A stretch of DNA of 64,000 bases from an uncultured Bacteroidales bacterium (GTDB lineage: Bacteria > Bacteroidota > Bacteroidia > Bacteroidales > F082): NCBI GenBank assembly GCA_947303085.1, contig CAMYXP010000001.1, forward strand, positions 1 through 64,000, written 5' to 3'. The notes beneath the pieces are model-generated. The model ran no database searches, was not told the DNA's origin, and saw only the letters and a program-made list of their open reading frames with translations. Numbering within the stretch: position 1 is the stretch's first letter; each line of letters opens with the position of its first letter. The translations under genes and the position numbers were made by a program. Below, in pieces: positions 59,221-64,000 of the stretch.

Positions 59221-60514
59221 TTCGCTCATTGAGCGTAGGTTCCTGATTTCGTTTATAGCCATCACAGCACTTTTTGCGCTGTGGGGCTTTGCCAATGACA
59301 TCACCAACCCGATGGTGGCGGCGTTCCAGACTTTGATGGAACTCCCGGCAGCAAAAGCATCTCTGATTCAGTTCGCATTCTACGGAGGCTATGCCACAAT
59401 GGCAATCCCAGCGGCACTTTTCATCAGAAAATACAGCTATAAGAGTGGGATTTTGTTGGGTTTGGCGTTTTATGCAGTCGGTGCGCTACTTTTCATCCCT
59501 GCAGCGGCCCAACAAAGCTTCACGTTTTTCTGCTTTAGCCTTTATATCCTGACATTCGGACTGGCATTTCTCGAAACCACAGCAAACCCATTTATCTTAT
59601 CTTTAGGCGATAAAGAAAATGCTACGCGCCGTCTCAACCTCGCGCAAGCCTTCAACCCGATGGGTTCCTTGGCAGGAATGGCGGTTGCCTCAATGATAGT
59701 TCTTCCTAACTTGTTGAGCGACAAGCGCGATGCCTCCGGAAACATCATCTTTTCAATGCTCTCCGAAGCCGAAAAAGCCGACATCCGCCTTCACGACCTC
59801 GCAGTCATTCGTGACCCATACGTAGCCCTTGGAATTGTTGTCATCATAATGATGATAATCATCGCCCTCGTAAAAGTGCCAATAGCCAACGGCCAACAGC
59901 CAACAGCCGAAAAAAGCCAACAGCCAACAGCCAAAGTAACTTTGCGACGCCTTTGGCGGAACAAAGTATATCGCGAAGGTGTCATCGCCCAAGTCTTCTA
60001 CGTTGCCGCCCAAATTATGGTCTGGACTTTCATTATCCAATACGCTGATAATCTTGGCATTAGCAAAGCTACGGCACAAAATTACAACATCGTCGCGATG
60101 TGCCTCTTCCTCTGCGGTCGTTTCATCTCCACCTTCCTGATGAAATATATTGATGGTCGAAAACTACTGACCGTTTTCGGAATCTGTGCTGCCATTTGTT
60201 CGCTTGGCGCAATATTAATTGTCGGAAAACTTGGTTTATATTGCCTCGTCGGAATCAGTCTCTTCATGAGCCTGATGTTCCCGACCATCTACGGCACAGC
60301 ATTGGAAAATGTCAGCCTTGAAGATGCCTCGCTCGGCGCAGCATTCCTCGTGATGGCCATCGTCGGAGGTGCCCTGATGCCACCTCTCCAAGGAATGATC
60401 ATCGACTGCGGCACAATCTTTGGTCATCCAGCCGTCAACGTGAGCTACATCTTACCACTTATATGTTTTATAATAGTCGCTGTTTATGGTTTGCGAGCCC
60501 GAAAAAGCCAATAG
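59171..60514 (+). CDS. fucP: L-fucose:H+ symporter-like MFS transporter
   Basis: 447 residues, about twelve membrane helices. FucP signatures: FALWGFANDITNPMVAAFQTLMELPAAKASLIQFAFYGGYATMAIPAALF, YILTFGLAFLETTANPFILSLGDKENATRRLNLAQAFNPMGSLAG. Imports L-fucose across the inner membrane. Three stretches are repeat-derived: the N-terminus (MPTANSQQPIANSS), the cytoplasmic loop between helices 6 and 7 (VPIANGQQPTAEKSQQPTAK), and the last residues KSQ with the stop. All lie on the cytoplasmic side outside helices. An internal ATG at 59183 within the repeat is an alternative start. Confidence 0.85.
   Translation: MKIIMPTANSQQPIANSSLIERRFLISFIAITALFALWGFANDITNPMVAAFQTLMELPAAKASLIQFAFYGGYATMAIPAALFIRKYSYKSGILLGLAFYAVGALLFIPAAAQQSFTFFCFSLYILTFGLAFLETTANPFILSLGDKENATRRLNLAQAFNPMGSLAGMAVASMIVLPNLLSDKRDASGNIIFSMLSEAEKADIRLHDLAVIRDPYVALGIVVIIMMIIIALVKVPIANGQQPTAEKSQQPTAKVTLRRLWRNKVYREGVIAQVFYVAAQIMVWTFIIQYADNLGISKATAQNYNIVAMCLFLCGRFISTFLMKYIDGRKLLTVFGICAAICSLGAILIVGKLGLYCLVGISLFMSLMFPTIYGTALENVSLEDASLGAAFLVMAIVGGALMPPLQGMIIDCGTIFGHPAVNVSYILPLICFIIVAVYGLRARKSQ
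59878..59937. repeat. AGCCAAY heptads in the central loop of fucP
   Basis: gccaata, gccaacg, gccaaca, gccaaca, gccgaaaaa, gccaaca, gccaaca, gccaaag. In frame, about twenty codons, in the cytoplasmic loop. Confidence 0.9.
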
Positions 60515-60535
60515 CCAACAGCCAATAGCCAAAGT
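60507..60535. repeat. AGCCAAY heptads at the fucP/mutarotase junction
   Basis: gccaata, gccaaca, gccaata, gccaaag. Contains the stop codon of fucP and ends 8 bp before the mutarotase start. Confidence 0.9.
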
Positions 60536-60542
60536 AAAAGCA

Positions 60543-60866
60543 ATGAAAAGATATTGTCAGTGTTTACAGCTCGTCGACAACGAAGAAATGATTGCTAAAT
60601 ACGTTGAAGCTCATGCTCACGTCTGGCCCGAAATCATTGAAGGTCAACGTCAAGTGGGAATTCTCGATATGCAAATCTATCGCAAAGGCCGTCAACTTTT
60701 CATGATAATGGATGTGAAAGACGACTTCGACTTCGAAAAAGACATGGCGCGCCTTGCCACCTTACCTCGCCAAGCGGAATGGGAAGCGTATGTAAGCCAA
60801 TTTCAAGGCTGCTCAGCTAACGCTCGCAGCGACGAAAAATGGCAGGTGATGGAAAGGATTTTTTAA
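60543..60866 (+). CDS. L-rhamnose/L-fucose mutarotase-family protein
   Basis: 107 residues from MKRYCQCLQLVDNEEMI; a longer frame from 60486 would only add repeat-encoded residues. It matches the small L-rhamnose mutarotase (RhaM, DUF718) family: EAHAHVWPEIIEGQRQVGILDMQIYRKGRQLFMIMDVKDDFDFEKDMARLATLPRQAEWEAYV. Next to fucP it likely interconverts anomers of L-fucose. Slightly longer C-terminus than usual (GCSANARSDEKW). Confidence 0.82.
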   Translation: MKRYCQCLQLVDNEEMIAKYVEAHAHVWPEIIEGQRQVGILDMQIYRKGRQLFMIMDVKDDFDFEKDMARLATLPRQAEWEAYVSQFQGCSANARSDEKWQVMERIF

Positions 60867-60867
60867 T

Positions 60868-60875
60868 TATCTTTG
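60868..60875 (+). promoter_or_regulatory. -7 element (TATCTTTG) before rnr
   Basis: TATCTTTG followed by ccaaaa, 15 bp before the ATG at 60891. It overlaps the in-frame TTG at 60873, which I therefore reject as the start. Confidence 0.65.
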
Positions 60876-60890
60876 CCAAAAAGATTTTTT

Positions 60891-63074
60891 ATGTCCAGAA
60901 AAAAAACAAACAGCCTCAGCACCTTCGTAAACACTATTCTTCGTATTTACGGCGAGCACCCTTTTAAGCCAATGAACTACAAGCAGATAGCTAAAGTCAT
61001 GGGCGTTCGCGACGCTGCAGGCAAAGACGTGATATTTCAGGTGCTCGAGACCCTCAACCGCGACGGTCAACTCGTTGAGCATCATCCATATAGCTATACT
61101 CTGAACCCCGATTTGGTTAACGAATACGGACCGAAGCCGCATTATGTGGTCGGAACGGTCGATATGAAGAGCACAGGCAAGGCCTACGTGGTGCCTGAAG
61201 ACGGTGGCGAGGACATCCAAATCGCCTCCAACAACACCGGTAAGGCTCTGCACGGCGATAAAGTCAAGGTGGCGATGTTCCCGAAACGAAAGTCAAAGAA
61301 GACAGAAGGCGAGATCGTGAAGGTGATTCAACGCGCGCATACCGAATTTGTCGGAATTTTCTCAGTATCACACGGTTACGCTTTTGTGGTGCCCGACAAA
61401 GAAACTATGCCTGTCAACTTCTTCATCCCGAGAGGCAGCTACAAAGGCGCTCGCGACGGACAGAAAGTCATCGTCAAACTTGCCGACTGGCCAGAAAATT
61501 CCCGCAACCCGTTCGGTGAGATTGTCCGTGTGCTCGGTACCCCGGGCGAGAACAACGTCGAGATGCAGTCAATCCTCGCGCAATACGAGTATCCACTGGA
61601 GTTTCCGAAAGAAGTCGAGAAGGAAGCAAGCAAAATTTCCGATAAGATTTCGTCTTCTGAAATCAAAGCCAGGAAAGATTTCCGCGATGTCCTTACCATC
61701 ACTATCGACCCTCGCGACGCAAAAGATTTCGACGACGCTATCTCTTATCGCAAGCTCCCTAACGGCAACCACGAAGTCGGTGTCCATATTGCCGACGTTT
61801 CATATTACGTGAAACCTGGTTCCGCCATTGACCAAGAGGCTCAACAACGCGGCACCTCGGTTTACCTTGTCGATAGAACGATTCCGATGCTTCCCGAGAA
61901 GCTTTGCAACATGGTGTGTTCTCTTCGTCCCGACGAGGAAAAACTGACGTTTTCGGCTGTTTTCGAGATGAACGACAAGGCCGAAATCCTCAAAAAATGG
62001 ATTGGCAAGACCGTCATCAAATCGAACCGTCGCTTCGCCTACGAAGAGGTTCAGGCAATGATCGAGGGTGGGGAAGGAGATTATAAAGATGAAATCTTGA
62101 TTCTCAATGATTTAGCAACCAAACTTCGCGAAAAGCGCATGGCTCAAGGCTCAATCAACTTCCATTCCGAGGAGGTGAAATTTGTGCTTGACGAGAAGAT
62201 GCACCCCATCGACACTTACGTGAAGGTGCAAAACGAGGCAAACATGCTCATCGAGGACTTCATGCTGCTCGCAAACCGCACCGTGGCTGAATCAATCGGC
62301 AAGAAAGACTCGAAGTATCACGGATATACCTTCGTTTATCGTGTGCACGACGAGCCTAACCCCGAAAAGCTGTTCAGTTTCATATCGTTAGTCTCAAAAT
62401 TGGGTTATTCGATGAACATCAGCACGCGCGAGAATCTGGTGAAGTCGTACAATGCCTTGTTTGATGCCGTTGAAGGCAAGGGTGAGCGCAATCTCGTTGA
62501 GACTGTGGCACTTCGCACGATGGCGAAGGCTCTCTACAGCACCGTTAACATCGGGCATTACGGACTTGCGTTCCCGTTTTACACCCATTTCACCTCGCCA
62601 ATCCGTCGTTATCCCGATTTGATGGTTCACCGTCTGATTGAGCGCTATATGATTGAAAATCAGCCGAGTGTGAGTCAGGAGGAATATGAGGTTCTGTGCC
62701 AGCACGCCTCCGAAATGGAGCGCAAGGCTGCCGAGATGGAGCGTGAGTCGGTGCGCTACAAACAGGCTGAGTATCTGCAGGATAAGATCGGCAAGGTGTT
62801 CGACGGACTCATCTCCGGCATCAGCAAATGGGGCATCTACGTCGAGCTTAAAGACAGCAAATGCGAGGGAATGGTGCGATTCAGCACCCTCGACGACATG
62901 TACTACATCGACGAGGAAAACTTTCGCGTAGTCGGACAGGAAACACGTCAAATCTATCGCCTCGGAGACGCTGTAAAAGTACGCATCGAAGCTGTGGATT
63001 TGATTAAAAAGCAAATGGATTTTACTCTGGTATCATCAGCGAGTCGGCGCCGATCCGCTCCATCTCGCGGTTAA
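60891..63074 (+). CDS. rnr: Ribonuclease R
   Basis: 727 residues. 3'-5' exoribonuclease of RNA turnover. Order: N-terminal helix-turn-helix-like (KPMNYKQIAKVMGVRDAAGKDVIFQVLETLNRDGQL), cold-shock domains (HYVVGTVDMKSTGKAYVV), RNB catalytic domain (TIDPRDAKDFDDAISYRKLPNGNHEVGVHIADVSYYVKPGS, with the Asp cluster), TSPIRRYPDLMVHRL, and a C-terminal S1 domain (GKVFDGLISGISKWGIYVELKDSKCEGMVRF). A basic tail (ASRRRSAPSRG) ends it. The tail is short compared with some RNase R proteins. Its 3' end overlaps the convergent gene by 53 bp. Confidence 0.95.
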   Translation: MSRKKTNSLSTFVNTILRIYGEHPFKPMNYKQIAKVMGVRDAAGKDVIFQVLETLNRDGQLVEHHPYSYTLNPDLVNEYGPKPHYVVGTVDMKSTGKAYVVPEDGGEDIQIASNNTGKALHGDKVKVAMFPKRKSKKTEGEIVKVIQRAHTEFVGIFSVSHGYAFVVPDKETMPVNFFIPRGSYKGARDGQKVIVKLADWPENSRNPFGEIVRVLGTPGENNVEMQSILAQYEYPLEFPKEVEKEASKISDKISSSEIKARKDFRDVLTITIDPRDAKDFDDAISYRKLPNGNHEVGVHIADVSYYVKPGSAIDQEAQQRGTSVYLVDRTIPMLPEKLCNMVCSLRPDEEKLTFSAVFEMNDKAEILKKWIGKTVIKSNRRFAYEEVQAMIEGGEGDYKDEILILNDLATKLREKRMAQGSINFHSEEVKFVLDEKMHPIDTYVKVQNEANMLIEDFMLLANRTVAESIGKKDSKYHGYTFVYRVHDEPNPEKLFSFISLVSKLGYSMNISTRENLVKSYNALFDAVEGKGERNLVETVALRTMAKALYSTVNIGHYGLAFPFYTHFTSPIRRYPDLMVHRLIERYMIENQPSVSQEEYEVLCQHASEMERKAAEMERESVRYKQAEYLQDKIGKVFDGLISGISKWGIYVELKDSKCEGMVRFSTLDDMYYIDEENFRVVGQETRQIYRLGDAVKVRIEAVDLIKKQMDFTLVSSASRRRSAPSRG

Positions 63075-63633
63075 ACTGCCTGCGGGTTCGCGCTAGCTTT
63101 CGCTTGAAACGTGCTGTTTTATTGAACTTCTTGTAAATCAATGATATAGGATTTATCGTCGAGGCCGGAGGGTCTTTTATCGGAGTCTTGTAAATCTGCT
63201 TTTCGTCGCCTATTTTCGAAATTCCCGGCACAAAAAACGGCTTTTTCAACGGAGTCTCGCTGAACGTTTTCAAAAGAGTTCTATAATCGGGCCAAGGATA
63301 AATTTCCACTGAATCGAGAACGACATCTTTTTTCATTAGCTTGATAATCAATTCTTTACCAGACAAATTATCTTTATCTACCGGCACTCTCTGTCTCTCA
63401 AATCCCACGCAGCTAACCCAAAGAGTATCTATTATTTTTGATTTTATCAAAAACCATCCCTCCAGATTTGTGGTCGTTCCGTAAGTTGATAACTCACTGA
63501 TAATGTTTACATTAGGAATGGCTTTTAAACTGTCTTCCGAAAAAATCCTTCCTTTCACCAAAAAATTTTCCTCCTGCGCCCGACCAACCACCGAGCCCAG
63601 AGCCAAAACCAATAGCAGGAGTAATTTTTTCAT
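63022..63633 (-). CDS. Exported protein with a carboxypeptidase-like regulatory domain
   Basis: 203 residues. Signal peptide MKKLLLLLVLALGSVVGRAQ, then FLVKGRIFSEDSLKAIPNVNIISELSTYGTTTNLEGWFLIKSK, the CarboxypepD_reg-like beta-sandwich common at the start of Bacteroidota outer-membrane proteins. The rest is basic (KTARFKRKLARTRRQFNREMERI). Likely periplasmic or outer-membrane associated. Convergent with rnr, overlapping it by 53 bp, so each gene's end is antisense to the other. Confidence 0.8.
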   Translation of the reverse strand: MKKLLLLLVLALGSVVGRAQEENFLVKGRIFSEDSLKAIPNVNIISELSTYGTTTNLEGWFLIKSKIIDTLWVSCVGFERQRVPVDKDNLSGKELIIKLMKKDVVLDSVEIYPWPDYRTLLKTFSETPLKKPFFVPGISKIGDEKQIYKTPIKDPPASTINPISLIYKKFNKTARFKRKLARTRRQFNREMERIGADSLMIPE

Positions 63634-63637
63634 AAAG

Positions 63638-63676
63638 AAATAACGATGTAACTATTGAAATATTACATCGTTATTT
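63638..63676. terminator. Hairpin between the two minus-strand secreted-protein genes
   Basis: Perfect inverted repeat aaataacgatgtaa / ttacatcgttattt with an 11-base loop. It lies just downstream (on the minus strand) of the T9SS gene and upstream of the carboxypeptidase-regulatory gene. The 3' T-run is short. Confidence 0.65.
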
Positions 63677-63684
63677 AATTATCG

Positions 63685-63738
63685 TCATTCTGAGCGCCGT
63701 TAGGCGAGAGGAACTACATCTGCTAATGGCTAACGGCT
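63685..63738. repeat. GTCATTCTGAGCG-type repeat and GGCTAAC heptads
   Basis: cgtcattctgagcgccg ... gagaggaactacatctg at 63685-63716 is a variant of the repeat inside the aminotransferase gene. It is followed by 7-bp words taatggc, taacggc, taaag at 63722-63738, reaching the stop of the T9SS gene. Confidence 0.7.
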
Positions 63739-64000
63739 AAAGAACCGTAACCTTCTTAATATCAACTCCATTAATGGTTTCCACTTTTATGAAATAAACT
63801 CCAGTTTCTTGATTTCTGAAATCATATTCAAAAGTATCACCATTGACTGCATTTTCAAAGATAATTTGTCCAAGGCTATTGTAAACGCTGATATTTCTGA
63901 TGCCTTCAGCCTCAATTTTCACTGCACCTTTAGTTGGATTTGGATAAACAGCCGAAATCACATTTTCAACTTCTGAAACCGCTTGTGGCTCAGCTTCAAT
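63737..64000 (-). CDS. C-terminal end of a T9SS-exported protein (partial)
   Basis: The frame runs to the right edge of the window. The last 87 residues include VISAVYPNPTKGAVKIEAEGIRNISVYNSLGQIIFENAVNGDTFEYDFRNQETGVYFIKVETINGVDIKKVTVL, a type A C-terminal sorting domain (YPNP, GVY.IKV, K.V). It directs export by the type IX secretion system. The main body and its function lie outside the window. Confidence 0.9.
   Translation of the reverse strand: MEAEPQAVSEVENVISAVYPNPTKGAVKIEAEGIRNISVYNSLGQIIFENAVNGDTFEYDFRNQETGVYFIKVETINGVDIKKVTVL

Noticed and set aside
1..64000. tRNA or rRNA genes
   Set aside because: I saw no cloverleaf-like or rRNA sequence in the intergenic stretches; a covariance-model scan would be needed to exclude them fully.

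Overview
The window is Bacteroidota, most likely Bacteroidales. Promoters of the TAnnTTTG type recur upstream of starts (8194, 21635, 30484, 45279, 53699, 55024, 55236, 60868). There is an HU-like protein with a chitobiase-type C-terminal domain, a type IX secretion (T9SS) sorting domain and a de novo GDP-fucose locus. Base composition is patchy: the HU gene is GC-rich, much of 30-53 kb is strongly AT-rich, and the sugar genes are intermediate. That fits an accessory island set into a polysaccharide locus.

Layout. 0-1 kb: gene remnants and an IS1380-type transposase fragment. 1-4.1 kb: minus-strand genes (DUF5675-like, CHC2/TOPRIM primase-like, two unknowns) filled with G-rich heptanucleotide repeats. 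4.2-7.2 kb: a four-gene operon ending in TcmP and a DUF5131 (Gp37/Gp68) protein. 7.2-8.2 kb: non-coding DNA made of hairpins and heptad arrays. 8.3-10 kb: HU-like protein and a spanin-like membrane protein/lipoprotein pair. 10.2-13 kb: four-helix-bundle protein, DarG-like macrodomain protein, and a CapD-like dehydratase gene broken by repeat units, one carrying a GIY-YIG nuclease gene. 13.4-28.1 kb: first defence block (FRG; membrane protein/YobI-type ATPase/unknown; methyltransferase-specificity fusion/OLD-type nuclease/FRG/AbiH). 28.8-30.5 kb: intact CapD-like copy and WbuC cupin remnants. 30.5-53.5 kb: second defence block (RelA/SpoT-domain protein; RADAR; AAA ATPase plus PD-(D/E)XK nuclease; Detocs; HEPN/SecB-like/HEPN cluster; KAP NTPase and a C-terminal HEPN-like protein). 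53.7-60.9 kb: aminotransferase, gmd, fcl, sugar kinase/nucleotidyltransferase, fucP, mutarotase. 60.9-64 kb: rnr and two secreted-protein genes.

The most unusual content is the repeats. At least seven families of tandem words, all with a 7-bp period (TTGAGGG, AGTTGAT/AGAGTTT, GATGTAA/GCTGAGG, AGCCAAY, AAGATTC, TTTAACA, GGCTAAC), lie between genes and, in frame, inside genes. Three S23-type four-helix-bundle genes each sit beside a different heptad family. A separate palindromic family (TTCGACAAGCTCA and its complement) brackets a GIY-YIG nuclease gene and has replaced parts of the CapD-like gene, which can be read off against the intact paralogue. I consider these repeat/protein associations the best candidates for an undescribed system. 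The HEPN/SecB/HEPN cluster and the methyltransferase-fusion operon come next.

Functionally, the sugar genes make and salvage GDP-L-fucose and amino-sugars for surface glycans. The locus behaves as an insertion hotspot: duplicated or decayed CapD and WbuC segments bracket the defence modules like scars of serial insertion. All identifications come from reading motifs, without database searches.
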